Shown one piece after another: positions 53,983 to 63,312 of a DNA stretch of 64,000 nt. Made by a program: the position numbers and the translations under genes. Each line of letters starts with the position of its first letter. Within the stretch, counting starts at the first letter, position 1. The stretch is taken from the NCBI GenBank assembly GCA_001749745.1, contig JWTM01000179.1:1-64000 (forward strand), given 5' to 3'. The stretch comes from Candidatus Marispirochaeta associata. GTDB taxonomy: Bacteria; Spirochaetota; Spirochaetia; JC444; Marispirochaetaceae. The notes below the pieces were generated by a model that ran no database searches, had not been told where the DNA came from, and was given only the letters and a program-made list of their open reading frames with translations.

Positions 53983-56413
53983 GCTTGTCTCGCTTCATGT
54001 TCTTCAATATATCGGCAATTCGGTGATGAAGAGCAACCCCGATCTCTTTATTCGGCAGATAGGTGGAGAGATCCCCCATAAATGAAAGGGTACTCTCGAT
54101 CGAGTCGCTATTCAAGCGTAAATCCTCCCTAGGGGAAGAGGGGGGGCGAAGTCGTTCCAGTTGCTGGCGCAGGGATGGTTTTCCTTCCAGGCGTTCGCGA
54201 AGCGCTTCGAGGCGCAGCCGCATATCGCTCTGTTCGTACTCATGCTTACGCTCCTCCGGCAGGTAGTCGGTAAGATCCTCCAGGTACTTCAACAGTTCCG
54301 CCGGTTTCTCTTCTACATCTTCGGCCGGTGCTGCCCCCTGCGGCGATTCGCCGGGTTCTCCCTTGCCGGGCTTTCCCCGTCGGAGCTTACGGGTAATCTT
54401 CTGCTTCTCCCGGCGGCTGATATGCTCGTCCAGTCTGAGGCCGCCGGCGATCTCCATCCTGGTCGCGGCGGGCATCTGAATGGGTACGTTGACCGAAACG
54501 TTTCCCGCGAATCCTCCGCCGTCCGAACCCCGGTCGCCTGAATCGCCGCCAGCGGCAGAGGCGGGTGTTGGCGATTCAGGCTGTGCCGCAGGCTGAGGGG
54601 ATGCTGCAGGACCGATCATCGCTACCTCCGAACGCAGGGGAGGCGGCTCCTCCTCGTCCTCCTCTTCCGGCGGCGGAGAGAGGATCTCCTCCTCCATCTC
54701 CTTCAAGCGCAGCCGTTCCTCGTCCTCGTTGATGACGATGACCGGCTCGATGCCCCCCACGTCGAGGATCGCCGCCGGTTGGTCGAGATCGGGGATTGCG
54801 TCGAAGAAGAGGCTCTCCTCCTCCTTGATCTCCTCCGGTTCCGGTTCGGCCTCGTCGCGGTCGGTCAGGCGTTTGAGATTCTCCTCCCAGACCCGCTCGT
54901 GTTCCTCGGCATAGGCCTCGACCGCCTCCTCGTAGAGGTGCAGGGTCTGCTCCAGCTTCTCCAGATCGAGGGTGCTGTCCCGCTCGCTCTGCAGATGGAC
55001 CAGCTCCTCGGTAAATCTGAGGGCCTCTTCCCGGTTTCCGGCGCCCTTGTGGGCCCGAATCAGGGTCTCTAAGAGCTCCTCGTCGTAGGGGAAGCGCTCG
55101 TAGAGCGGTTCCAAGAGGCTCAGGGCCTCGCTGTAGAGATTCTGGTAGAGGTAGAGCTTGCCTAATAGAAGCTTGGCAGCGTAGTGGTTCGGATCCCGGG
55201 AGAGGATATCGCTTGCCTGAGCGATGGAGCGTTCGTGCTCCTTCATCTCCTTGTAGAGGAGGGCCAGATTGAGGGATGTCTCTAAATCATCCCGGTCCAG
55301 ACTGATGGCCTTGGCATAGGCCTGCACCGCCCGTTTGCGGTCGCCGGATGCGAGGTGAATCTTCCCCAACAGGGAGTAGGCGAAGCCGGCGTTCGGGTTG
55401 TGATCCAGGATGAAGCGGATCTCCTCCTTGGCCTGACGCATCTTTCCCGATTTAAGGGCCAGCCGGGCGATCTTCTCCCGGATCTCCAGGTCGGCCGGGG
55501 TTTCGGCTTTTAATTTTTGTAGATGATCCCAGGCGTCGCCGTATTCCCCGAGCTCCTCGAGTTCGGTACCCAGATTGAGGCTGGCCCGGCTGTAGTTGGG
55601 ATTCCCCTCCACCGCCCGGCGCAGATAGTCGATCGCCTCGTTGTGGCGGCCCTGAGCACTCAGGACGACACCCATGTTGTTGTTGAGCTTGGGATTGTCC
55701 GCCTCGATCTGCAGGGCGTTGCCGATAACCCGGGCCGCCTCCTCGTACTCACCCCTCTCTTCCAAGAGGATTCCGAGGTTGTTCAGTCCGTCGACCCAGT
55801 TGGGACGGCTCTTCAAGGCCCGGCGGAAGGCGGAGATCGCCTCATCGACCCGCTGCTGCTCCTGATAGCTGATTCCCAAGTTGTACTGCAGCAGGGGATT
55901 ATTCTCGTCCCGGGAGATCCCCCGGCGGTAGAACTCCTCCGCTTCCTGCTGCTTCCCCTCCTTCTGGTAGAGGGTGCCGAGATTGTTGTAGGCCCGGGTG
56001 AGCCCGGGATCCAGCTCGATGGCTTTCCGGTAATAGGTTTCGGCCACCTCCGGCTCGTCCATCTGCTTGTGGACGTTGGCCAGGTTGTACCAGATGTCGG
56101 CCCGCTCCGGGGCGAGTTCCCGGGCCCGTTCCAGGGCGCCCACCGCCGCGGGCAGATTCTCCTCCAGCCGGTAGACGATGCCGATGTTGTTGTAGGCCTC
56201 GGTGTTTTTGTCGTCCAGCTCCAGGGATTCCTGAAAGGCCTGGATCGCCCGGTTGTAATCACCCATCTTGGTGTAGATGTTCCCGAGAAAGAGGAGAATT
56301 CCCGGGGTTCCCGGTTTCTGTACGTTCAGCTCACGGGCGAAACGTTCGGCATTGGGCCAGTCTCTGAGAAGGAAGGCCTTGCGGGCCCGGGCGCTCAGTT
56401 CATGCAGCTCCAC
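53969..56413 (-). CDS. TPR-repeat protein
   Basis: This 814-residue protein starts at GTG 56413, which overlaps the upstream stop, with GGGGGAG before it. Residues 1 to about 480 are about a dozen TPR units (for instance AYNNIGIVYRLEENLPAAVGALERA). A long disordered acidic/Pro-rich region follows (about 520-690), then a basic stretch and a small C-terminal helical part with two related RLRLEALRERL/LRPPSSP stretches. It has no signal peptide. It is probably a scaffold for partners, perhaps the HDOD protein that is translated from the same mRNA. Confidence 0.88.
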   Translation of the reverse strand: MELHELSARARKAFLLRDWPNAERFARELNVQKPGTPGILLFLGNIYTKMGDYNRAIQAFQESLELDDKNTEAYNNIGIVYRLEENLPAAVGALERARELAPERADIWYNLANVHKQMDEPEVAETYYRKAIELDPGLTRAYNNLGTLYQKEGKQQEAEEFYRRGISRDENNPLLQYNLGISYQEQQRVDEAISAFRRALKSRPNWVDGLNNLGILLEERGEYEEAARVIGNALQIEADNPKLNNNMGVVLSAQGRHNEAIDYLRRAVEGNPNYSRASLNLGTELEELGEYGDAWDHLQKLKAETPADLEIREKIARLALKSGKMRQAKEEIRFILDHNPNAGFAYSLLGKIHLASGDRKRAVQAYAKAISLDRDDLETSLNLALLYKEMKEHERSIAQASDILSRDPNHYAAKLLLGKLYLYQNLYSEALSLLEPLYERFPYDEELLETLIRAHKGAGNREEALRFTEELVHLQSERDSTLDLEKLEQTLHLYEEAVEAYAEEHERVWEENLKRLTDRDEAEPEPEEIKEEESLFFDAIPDLDQPAAILDVGGIEPVIVINEDEERLRLKEMEEEILSPPPEEEDEEEPPPLRSEVAMIGPAASPQPAAQPESPTPASAAGGDSGDRGSDGGGFAGNVSVNVPIQMPAATRMEIAGGLRLDEHISRREKQKITRKLRRGKPGKGEPGESPQGAAPAEDVEEKPAELLKYLEDLTDYLPEERKHEYEQSDMRLRLEALRERLEGKPSLRQQLERLRPPSSPREDLRLNSDSIESTLSFMGDLSTYLPNKEIGVALHHRIADILKNMKRDKHGAT

Positions 56414-57966
56414 TAGGGTTCTCCCCCGGGCATCGCAGGTTCCAAACGCCGCGGTCGGGCGCTGACTTCCCGGGAGAAAACCGTCTGATAGGGATTGACC
56501 GAACCATCGTAGGCGACCACGCTGAAGTAATAGAGTCGGCCGTTTTCGAGACCCTCGAGCAGAAACTCGGTCTCGGTGCCGACGTCTACCGGCGAGGGAC
56601 CGCTCTCGCTCCCTTCGCCGAAGTAGCGTCCCGGGGATGTTCCGTAATAGATCCGGTAACCTTCCAGGTCGGGATCGGGCACCGGATCCCAGCGGAGCCG
56701 TACCGAGGCGTTCCCGGCGACGGCGCTCAGCCCTGAGGGGGGCGGAGGCGGCAGGTCCGGTTCGTAGGTGATGGTTACATCGGACAGCACCGGACTCAGT
56801 TGCTCCTTTCCGTCTGGATAGAGGGCGGCCATCAGGTGCAGGTAGCGGCCGCGGACCTCAGGAGAGAATATAGCACCCGCGGTGAAGGGTATCCAGCCGG
56901 GATTCTCCGGCCGCAGAGGAAAGGGATCCTCCCGCAACTGGTAGTAATAGAAGATATCCGAATCGGCCGGGGTGTTTTGGGTGGTATCGATGGATACCAG
57001 CCGGGAGCGGCCGTAGCCGAGATCCTGTGCCGGGAGAACAACCTCTCCCCGCCGGGCGGTATAGAGAGCGGGGGGGATCTCATCTCGGTGGATCGACGAG
57101 ATCCTCAGCTCATCCAGCAGTCCGTCCAATTCTCCGCCGATGAAAAGCTCCTGTTTCCCGGCGGACCCGAGGAAGGGTAGAAAAACAATCCCGTCCTCCC
57201 GGTCTGTATAGTTGGCATAGGCGAAATCTTCGACCCGTCCGTTGACCAGGTATTCAATAAGACCCGTAGCCGAATCGAAGCGGACCGCATGATGATTCCA
57301 GCGGCGGGGCAGGAGCTCTTGCGAACCGGTCAACTCCAGTTCGTAACCTCGAGTATCGAATGGGCGAAAGATATTGGTAAAGCTCCAGCTGAGCCGGTTG
57401 TCTCCGATGCGGCAGCTCAACTCCTGGGGGCGGGGCATCTCGCCCCATTCATCGGGGCGGGTAACCCCCTCCCAGTGGATGATAGTCTGGCGGGATTCGG
57501 TTTCCGCCGGGTAGAGCCAGAATTCAATCGTGAAATCCCGCCAATCGCTGCCGGGATAGAAAAGGCTGCCCCGTTGGGGGATCAGTCTCAAACTGCTTTT
57601 CCCGGCGCTGAAGAGTCCCGCGCCGCGGCCGAATACCCGCATCTCGTCGTCCAACTCGATTCCCCGGGGCTCGAGCAGGTAGCCGGGACTCTGATCCCAG
57701 AAAACGCGGTCAGCCGAACCTTCGAAGTGGAGCAGCAGATCCGTGGCTTCATCCCTCCCATAAGAGGCGTCGAGCAATTCGATATCCGCAAAACCGCGGA
57801 ATCCTTCAGGATTCTCTTCGGTTCCGTAGTGATAAGGATTGGTCCAGCCCTCTTCGCGACCGAGGCGGATTGTCTCCTCTAAGGCGTAGAGAGGGTCCGG
57901 GAGCAGGATGAGGAAAAGGAGAACGCCAAAAAGCGCACGCGTCAGGATGTGATGCAGTCTATTCAT
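56413..57966 (-). CDS. exported LamG-like and fibronectin type III protein
   Basis: This 517-residue protein has a signal peptide (ILTRALFGVLLFLILLPDPLYA). Residues of about 75-300 are a LamG/concanavalin-like fold (LLHFEGSADRVFWD, DFTIEFWLYPAE, NHHAVRFDSATG, GGELDGLLDELRIS). Residues of about 415-505 are a fibronectin type III domain (PPSGLSAVAGNASVRLRWDP, YRIYYGTSPG). Both are binding modules found on exported proteins. It is the first gene of the minus-strand operon. Confidence 0.8.
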   Translation of the reverse strand: MNRLHHILTRALFGVLLFLILLPDPLYALEETIRLGREEGWTNPYHYGTEENPEGFRGFADIELLDASYGRDEATDLLLHFEGSADRVFWDQSPGYLLEPRGIELDDEMRVFGRGAGLFSAGKSSLRLIPQRGSLFYPGSDWRDFTIEFWLYPAETESRQTIIHWEGVTRPDEWGEMPRPQELSCRIGDNRLSWSFTNIFRPFDTRGYELELTGSQELLPRRWNHHAVRFDSATGLIEYLVNGRVEDFAYANYTDREDGIVFLPFLGSAGKQELFIGGELDGLLDELRISSIHRDEIPPALYTARRGEVVLPAQDLGYGRSRLVSIDTTQNTPADSDIFYYYQLREDPFPLRPENPGWIPFTAGAIFSPEVRGRYLHLMAALYPDGKEQLSPVLSDVTITYEPDLPPPPPSGLSAVAGNASVRLRWDPVPDPDLEGYRIYYGTSPGRYFGEGSESGPSPVDVGTETEFLLEGLENGRLYYFSVVAYDGSVNPYQTVFSREVSARPRRLEPAMPGGEP

Positions 57967-58054
57967 AGTCCTTCAATAAGTGTATCGGCGCTTAGTTCAC
58001 GGATGCTGAAAGTTCTTCTTGCTTTTTGCCCCGCTTTTCCGATAGTTATATTGT

Positions 58055-61000
58055 ATGCGTACGAAAGTAGTCCTCGCTACTCTACTGATATTCCTCACCC
58101 TTATCGGCGGCCTCTATTTCGCCTTCTTTGCAGCCGTTCCCATAAGCAGTCTCGATATTGCCGACGGAAGCGGGGTTTTGACCGAAACTCTCGACGGCAG
58201 AATCTACGATTTGAGCGGCCCGTGGGAGTTTGTTCCCGGCGAGCTCCTCGATCCCGAGGAATTTTCTCGCGCTTCAGGCGTTCAAACAGTTGTCGTCCCC
58301 GGAAGCTGGCGGGATCTAAATCGAGGAGATAGTCCCCAATTGCCCTCCATCGGAAGCTACCGATTACGGATCGGCGGCCTCGAAGGACTCTCTTTCGCCG
58401 CATTGGGGCTTCCGCCGCTTCGTTCCGCCGGCCGGATCTGGATAAACGGAACCGAACTGGAGACTCCGGCCGTACCTGCCAGAAGCGAACGGCTGGAGAT
58501 TCCCTTAAGCTATCGTACCTTCCAAGTCTTTCCCGTCCCTGAATCGGGGGAGTGGGAGATTGTGATCCAGCTCTCGAGCTTCCACCACCCCGTCGGAGGT
58601 ATATGGGAGGGGCGCGTGCTGCTCGGGGATCCCGCCTATGTAGGCCGTTGGACTGAGCTCCTGTCGGTTTCGAATCTGATTCTCCTTACCGTGCTCCTGG
58701 TCACCGCGATCCTGGTTTTTCTCTTGGCCTCTTTCGGTCGTCGTCGGGATCATCTCTATTTTGCCCTCTTTATTCTGTTTGCATTCCTGCGTTCTCTGGT
58801 AACCGGCCAGAAGATGCTGATGCAGTTCTTTCCGGAGCTGGGTGCGGATATCTTCCTCTGGATCGAGTATCTCAGTCTGCCTGCGGCCGGAGCGGCGCTC
58901 TTCTTTTTCTTTTGGAACCGCTACCGGAAACGGCTGGTGACCTGGCCGCTCTATCTCTACGGCGGATTGATGGCGGCCTTGCTTCCCGGTCTCCTCCTGC
59001 TCTCGCCCTCCTGGCTGCCCTATCTGCTCCTGGTTCAACTCGCCGCCAGTGGGCTGTTGTTTCTCTATCTGTGGCGGGTGTTGATTCTTCAGGTTCGTAA
59101 AGGTAACAGCGGCGCCTTGCTGCATCTAATCGGTAGCGTCCAGCTGTTGCTCTTCGGCATCAATGATTATCTCTTCTATTTCGGATTCATCGATTCTCTC
59201 TACCTTCTTCCGATCGGATTAATAATTCTCTTGTTTACTCACCTCTTGGTGCAGTTCCTGGCGGTCGAACATGAGTTCGACAAGATCCGCAATATGCATG
59301 ATCATATGCGCCAAGCCGATCGGCTCAAGGATCAATTCCTGGCCAATACCAGTCATGAGCTTCGCACGCCCCTCCATGGAATAGTCGGATTGGCCGAATC
59401 TATGCTCCGGGGATCCATGGGAGAGTTGAATGAGGACCAGAGTTCTACCCTCTCCCTGGTAGTCTCCTCGGGGCTGCGCTTGAGCGCAATGGTCAACGAT
59501 ATCCTCGACTTCTCGAAACTGCGGGAGGGAGGGATCAAGCTGCAGCTGGCCGAGGTAGACGTCTACCAGTCGGTGATCGTAGTCAACGCCATGTGTAAGC
59601 CCCTGCTCTTGGGGAAACCGGTCAAGCTCTTTAATGAGCTCGATCCCCATGCTCTCTTTGCCCACGGGGATGAATCCCGGATTGAACAGATCCTCTACAA
59701 CCTGGTCTCCACGGCGATAAAATTCACCGAGGAGGGCGAACTGCGCATATCGGCCGAGGAGGACGACGACCTCGTCTTCATGCGGATCGATGCGGACGGT
59801 ATGGGGCTTTCGTCCGATACCCTCAACAAGGTCTTTACTGCCTACGAGACTGACAACCTCAGCTTGATCGAAGGATACCAGGGAACCGGGATGGGATTAG
59901 CCATTACCAAGAGCCTGATTGAGCTCCACGGAGGCGAGGTCTCTTTCGCGTCCGACGAGGAGGGACATGTATCCTTCACCTTCTCCCTTCCCAAGGCCTC
60001 GGCCGTGCATCGCCAGGACAACGATGAGGAGTACGATCTTACCCTCGATGCGCTGGCCAATCTGGAATCCCTCAACGAGAACAACAGCGACGTCGGCCGG
60101 TTCGCAGTGTTGGTGGCCGACGATAATCCTGTCAACCTCCAGGTTATGAAGAATCAACTCTCCGGGGGCGAATTCCGGGTCGTTGCCGTCTTGACCGGAC
60201 AGGAAGCGCTGGATCAGATGGAAGAGAACGAGTTCGACCTGGTTCTCTTGGATATCATGATGCCCGGAATCGACGGCTACGAGGTCTGCCGCCGGATACG
60301 CGAGAAATACAGCCCCACCGAGTTGCCGATAATCCTGGTTACCGCCAAGAGCGAAGTCATGGATATGGAGGAGGGGCTCAAGGCCGGGGCGAACGACTTC
60401 CTGGCCAAGCCCTACACCCAGGAGGAGTTCCTGGCTCGGGTACGGACCCATCTCAATCTGGCCAAGATCAACAGCATCTATAGCCGTTTCGTACCGATGG
60501 AGTTCCTTGATTTCCTCGGGCACGACAACATCGTCGACATCCAGCTCGGCGATCAGGTCCAGAAGGAGATGACCGTCCTCTTCGTCGACATCCGGGCCTT
60601 CACCGCACTCTCCGAGAGTATGACGCCCCAGGAGAACTTCAAGTTCATTAACTCCTTCTTGAGCCGTCTTTCTCCGATGATCCAGAACAACGGCGGCATC
60701 ATCGACAAGTATATCGGCGATTCGATCATGGCCCTCTTTCCCAATCGGCCCGAGGATGCGATTACCGCGGCCACCGAGATGGTGCAGCATATGGAGCTCT
60801 ATAACAAGCAGCGGGCGACCTGCGGCTATCGGCCCATCAGCATTGGGGTCGGCATCCATACCGGAAACCTGATCCTCGGTATCATCGGTGATCAGGGGCG
60901 CATGCAGGGAACGGTTATCTCCGACGCGGTCAACCTGGCCTCTAGAATCCAGGACGTGACCAAGCTCTACGGGGCCAATATCATAATCAGCCAGGAGTCC

Positions 61001-61318
61001 TTCATCAAACTCGAGAATCCTACCGCCTACGGCTTCCGCTTTCTGGGCAAGGTACGAGTGAAAGGCAAGAACCAGTCGGTATCCCTCTTCGAGATCTTCG
61101 ACGGCGACCTGGAAGAGATGCAAGGCGCCAAGAACGAGACCAAGACCGACTTCGAGTCGGCCATCCTCCACTTCTCCAAGAAGGAGTTCGAGGAGGCCGC
61201 CGAGCTCTTCAAACGCATCATTGCGGCGAACCCCCACGACAAGGCGGCGCGGCTCTTCCTGGAGAAGGCGGAGATGTTTATCGCCCAGGAGAAACGAAAG
61301 TTCCTCTTCTCGGGCTAG
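58055..61318 (+). CDS. 7TM hybrid histidine kinase / receiver / adenylate cyclase; kinase ATP site degenerate
   Basis: This 1,087-residue protein has a 7TMR-DISM-like input: a signal anchor, a jelly-roll extracytoplasmic domain (to about 200) and seven membrane segments (to about 405). A HisKA domain with H434 (SHELRTPLHG) follows. In the ATPase part the N-box reads NLVSTAIKF, with T553 where an Asn binds Mg, and the G1 box has A580 in place of Asp; the G2 box GTGMGL is intact. A receiver with D733 comes next. Then a class III cyclase has metal Asp D845 and D889, K885, T953, N960 and R964, all consistent with adenylate cyclase activity. It ends in a TPR-like segment. The start has no clear ribosome-binding site. 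Confidence 0.9.
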   Translation: MRTKVVLATLLIFLTLIGGLYFAFFAAVPISSLDIADGSGVLTETLDGRIYDLSGPWEFVPGELLDPEEFSRASGVQTVVVPGSWRDLNRGDSPQLPSIGSYRLRIGGLEGLSFAALGLPPLRSAGRIWINGTELETPAVPARSERLEIPLSYRTFQVFPVPESGEWEIVIQLSSFHHPVGGIWEGRVLLGDPAYVGRWTELLSVSNLILLTVLLVTAILVFLLASFGRRRDHLYFALFILFAFLRSLVTGQKMLMQFFPELGADIFLWIEYLSLPAAGAALFFFFWNRYRKRLVTWPLYLYGGLMAALLPGLLLLSPSWLPYLLLVQLAASGLLFLYLWRVLILQVRKGNSGALLHLIGSVQLLLFGINDYLFYFGFIDSLYLLPIGLIILLFTHLLVQFLAVEHEFDKIRNMHDHMRQADRLKDQFLANTSHELRTPLHGIVGLAESMLRGSMGELNEDQSSTLSLVVSSGLRLSAMVNDILDFSKLREGGIKLQLAEVDVYQSVIVVNAMCKPLLLGKPVKLFNELDPHALFAHGDESRIEQILYNLVSTAIKFTEEGELRISAEEDDDLVFMRIDADGMGLSSDTLNKVFTAYETDNLSLIEGYQGTGMGLAITKSLIELHGGEVSFASDEEGHVSFTFSLPKASAVHRQDNDEEYDLTLDALANLESLNENNSDVGRFAVLVADDNPVNLQVMKNQLSGGEFRVVAVLTGQEALDQMEENEFDLVLLDIMMPGIDGYEVCRRIREKYSPTELPIILVTAKSEVMDMEEGLKAGANDFLAKPYTQEEFLARVRTHLNLAKINSIYSRFVPMEFLDFLGHDNIVDIQLGDQVQKEMTVLFVDIRAFTALSESMTPQENFKFINSFLSRLSPMIQNNGGIIDKYIGDSIMALFPNRPEDAITAATEMVQHMELYNKQRATCGYRPISIGVGIHTGNLILGIIGDQGRMQGTVISDAVNLASRIQDVTKLYGANIIISQESFIKLENPTAYGFRFLGKVRVKGKNQSVSLFEIFDGDLEEMQGAKNETKTDFESAILHFSKKEFEEAAELFKRIIAANPHDKAARLFLEKAEMFIAQEKRKFLFSG

Positions 61319-61420
61319 GAGTGCCCGGAGTCATTCGGGACGGTCCAGCCCCGGTAATAATCAAAAACACCTGTAGTCCGGAAGCCCGCCTTCTTCATTC
61401 CTCCGAACTCGAGTTTGCAC

Positions 61421-61448
61421 TTGACGCCGGATATACGTCGTGTATACG
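61421..61448 (+). promoter_or_regulatory. predicted promoter of the AbrB-Doc module
   Basis: TTGACG (61421-61426) and TATACG (61443-61448) are 16 bases apart. The dyad TATAC-GTCGT-GTATA (61432-61446) overlaps the -10 and may be the antitoxin's operator. The predicted start of transcription is at about 61455, so the mRNA could be nearly leaderless for the ATG at 61457. Confidence 0.55.
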
Positions 61449-61456
61449 ATATGATT

Positions 61457-61681
61457 ATGACCAAGAAGCTTGTACAACACGGAAACAGCGCCGCCCTTAT
61501 CCTCGATAAACCGATCCTCGATCTCCTAAACGTGGGAATGGATACACCGCTGGAGATCACCACCGATGGACACAACATTGTAATCTCGCCGGTAACGTCT
61601 CACACCGAAGACGAGTTCCTGGCATCCCTGGACAAGATCAACTCACGCTTCTCAACGACCCTCGAGCGTCTTGCGAAGTAG
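61457..61681 (+). CDS. AbrB/MazE-type antitoxin of a Doc module
   Basis: This 74-residue protein has the swapped-hairpin DNA-binding start of AbrB/MazE antitoxins (KKLVQHGNSAALILDKPILDLL, then PLEITTDGHNIVISP). A C-terminal tail would bind the toxin. ATG 61457 is preferred; ATG 61451 is an alternative. The toxin starts with the GTG that overlaps its stop by one base. AbrB-like antitoxins are often found with Doc toxins. Confidence 0.85.
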   Translation: MTKKLVQHGNSAALILDKPILDLLNVGMDTPLEITTDGHNIVISPVTSHTEDEFLASLDKINSRFSTTLERLAK

Positions 61682-62082
61682 TGGATAATCCGCGGTTTCT
61701 CACCCTAACAGAGGTCCTTACCATCCTCCGCGACCAGATTGCTCGCTATGGTGGTGAGTTCGGCGTACGCGATATTGGTCTCGTAAGCTCTGCAATCGCG
61801 GTTCCGCAAGCCTCGTTCAGGGGAACACGGCTTCACGGCGACCTGTATGAGATGGCGGCCGCGTACGTGTTCCATTTGTGCCAGAACCATCCCTTCGTCG
61901 ACGGCAGCAAGCGGGTGGCGCTTGCCTCGGCCCTGGTTTTCCTGGACCTCAACGGGATTACGATCACAGATCCGGATGACCGGCTCTATCCGCTGATGAT
62001 CTCCGTGGCTTCCGGTCGTGTTCAGAAGCCAGAGATTGTGAATGCCTTGCGTCGACTCGCGACCGGCGACGGACAGTCCTGA
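61681..62082 (+). CDS. doc: Doc (death-on-curing) family toxin
   Basis: This 133-residue Fic-fold toxin starts at GTG 61681, overlapping the antitoxin stop. The motif is HPFVDGSKR (residues of about 65-75), against the usual HxFx(D/N)xNK(R): Ser replaces the Asn that helps phosphate binding. Family Doc proteins phosphorylate EF-Tu and stop translation. Whether the Ser form is active needs testing. The rest (ALVFLDLNGITI, RLATG) is normal for Doc. Confidence 0.88.
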   Translation: MDNPRFLTLTEVLTILRDQIARYGGEFGVRDIGLVSSAIAVPQASFRGTRLHGDLYEMAAAYVFHLCQNHPFVDGSKRVALASALVFLDLNGITITDPDDRLYPLMISVASGRVQKPEIVNALRRLATGDGQS

Positions 62083-62332
62083 CCCTCCTTGAAGTTCGCC
62101 AGCGCACTACCCCAAGCGCCGAGAGCTAATCAATGCCATGGGCAGTTGCCCTCGTAATGGGCAATGGCCGCCAAAGGGCGCAAATATCTGACAGTCTGAA
62201 TGAGAGTACGGAGTAAGGTCTCTGATGGTATTCTATACGTATATCCTACCGGAAAGTATACGTACAGACTCTCCTGTCGTGAGCGCTGTGCTCTCTGTAT
62301 ACTCTGCGAAAACCTCTCTTCCCCGGCGGCGA
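62083..62332. other. intergenic region between two convergent toxin-antitoxin modules
   Basis: These 250 bases carry a perfect TATACGTATA palindrome at 62234-62243, a near copy GTATACGTAC at about 62257, and a small stem TTGCCC-tcgtaat-GGGCAA at about 62136-62155. No gene is recognised. The TATAC dyads resemble the one upstream of the AbrB antitoxin and may be related operator sites. Confidence 0.35.
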
Positions 62333-62587
62333 TCAATAATGAAACCGGCAGGAGATGATGCGCAGTTCGTCGTCGACCAGTTCGTAGACGATGCGATGCT
62401 CCTGAGTGATCCGTCTGGACCAGCAGCCCTGTAGTTGAAAGCGTAACGGCTCAGGTTTACCGACTCCTTCGAAGGGTGATCTCTTTATTTCTTTGATTAT
62501 GTTGTTAACTCGTTTAAGGATTTTCTTATCCGTATTCTGCCAATAGAGATAATCTACCCAGGCTGAATCGGTGAAGGTGACATTCAT
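62333..62587 (-). CDS. yoeB: YoeB toxin
   Basis: This 84-residue toxin is a YoeB-type, ribosome-dependent mRNA endonuclease: FTDSAWVDYLYWQNTDKK, PFEGVGKPEPLRFQLQGCWSRRI and the ending CRFHY with the catalytic His-Tyr pair. Its length is exactly that of E. coli YoeB. The start overlaps the antitoxin stop by 4 bp. Confidence 0.93.
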   Translation of the reverse strand: MNVTFTDSAWVDYLYWQNTDKKILKRVNNIIKEIKRSPFEGVGKPEPLRFQLQGCWSRRITQEHRIVYELVDDELRIISCRFHY

Positions 62588-62838
62588 TCCTCAATCAGTT
62601 CTCTCTCTGAAACTTTACCGCTTCTTGATTCCTTGAGTGATCTTATCAAGTGTTCTGCGTTCGCTTCGGTGGATAGCAGATATTGTGTTTCGGTCAGGCT
62701 GTTATAATCTTCCAGGGATATAACGACCACGTTCTCATTCTCCTTGCGGGTGACGATGAGCGGATCATGGTCGTTGAAAACCCGGTCCAGATGAGATTTA
62801 AGATTTCTGCGCAGTTCGGAGTAGTTAATGGCTTGCAT
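62584..62838 (-). CDS. yefM: YefM antitoxin
   Basis: This 84-residue protein is YefM/Phd-type: it opens QAINYSELRRNLKSHLDRV, then VTRKENENVVVISLEDYNSL, and has a flexible C-terminal tail that binds YoeB. The dyad with TGTACA core (62847-62862) lies nine bases before its start and would be the site it represses. Confidence 0.93.
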   Translation of the reverse strand: MQAINYSELRRNLKSHLDRVFNDHDPLIVTRKENENVVVISLEDYNSLTETQYLLSTEANAEHLIRSLKESRSGKVSERELIEE

Positions 62839-62846
62839 TTAAACAA

Positions 62847-62862
62847 TATACTGTACAATATA
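62847..62862. promoter_or_regulatory. YefM-YoeB operator palindrome with TGTACA core
   Basis: TATACTGTACAATATA is palindromic except for one base pair and holds TGTACA, the known core of YefM-YoeB operators. A weaker dyad (GGTAC at 62864-62868 with GTACC at 62884-62888) is next to it, similar to the long-plus-short palindrome layout known for this family. Confidence 0.6.
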
Positions 62863-62934
62863 TGGTACGTCAATGATTATCCTGTACCGTATCCGCTCTA
62901 CCCGCTCATTGCGAACGGCTGGCCAGTACCTCCC

Positions 62935-63312
62935 TCATACCAGCTCCAGCCCGAATTCCTCAAAAGCCGTGAAATCGTCCCGGTTCTCGGTGGCCAGTAT
63001 CGCCTGTGAACCAATGGCTGCAGCGGCGATCATTGCGTCCACCCGCAGGCTCCGCTTTCGCCCGCAACGGTTGAAGAGCCGTGAGGCTTCCTGCGCCTGG
63101 TCGGGACCGAAAGGCAGGATGCGATCCCCCAGCAGGGAGGCGCATAGATGGATGCCCTCCTCGTCAACAGGGCCGCAGAGAAACTCGTACCAGCAGATTG
63201 CCGATGTGCAGAGCTCCTGTCGTTCGCCTATCCAGCCGCTCACCCTGCTCGCCTCATCGGTTCCCGGGACGAGGCAACGGATTAGGTAGTTTGTGTCCAG
63301 CAGGATCACCAC
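62935..63312 (-). CDS. vapC: PIN-domain toxin (VapC)
   Basis: This 125-residue protein is a VapC-type PIN ribonuclease. The acidic site residues are seen in LLDTNYLI (Asp near residue 6), WYEFLCG (Glu), RVDAMIAAAA and ATENRDDF. VapC proteins cut tRNA or rRNA. Its start overlaps the antitoxin stop by 7 bp. The length is normal for the family. Confidence 0.9.
   Translation of the reverse strand: MVILLDTNYLIRCLVPGTDEASRVSGWIGERQELCTSAICWYEFLCGPVDEEGIHLCASLLGDRILPFGPDQAQEASRLFNRCGRKRSLRVDAMIAAAAIGSQAILATENRDDFTAFEEFGLELV

Noticed and set aside
59897..61237. 446-codon minus-strand ORF
   Set aside because: Antisense shadow of the receiver and cyclase part of the hybrid protein.
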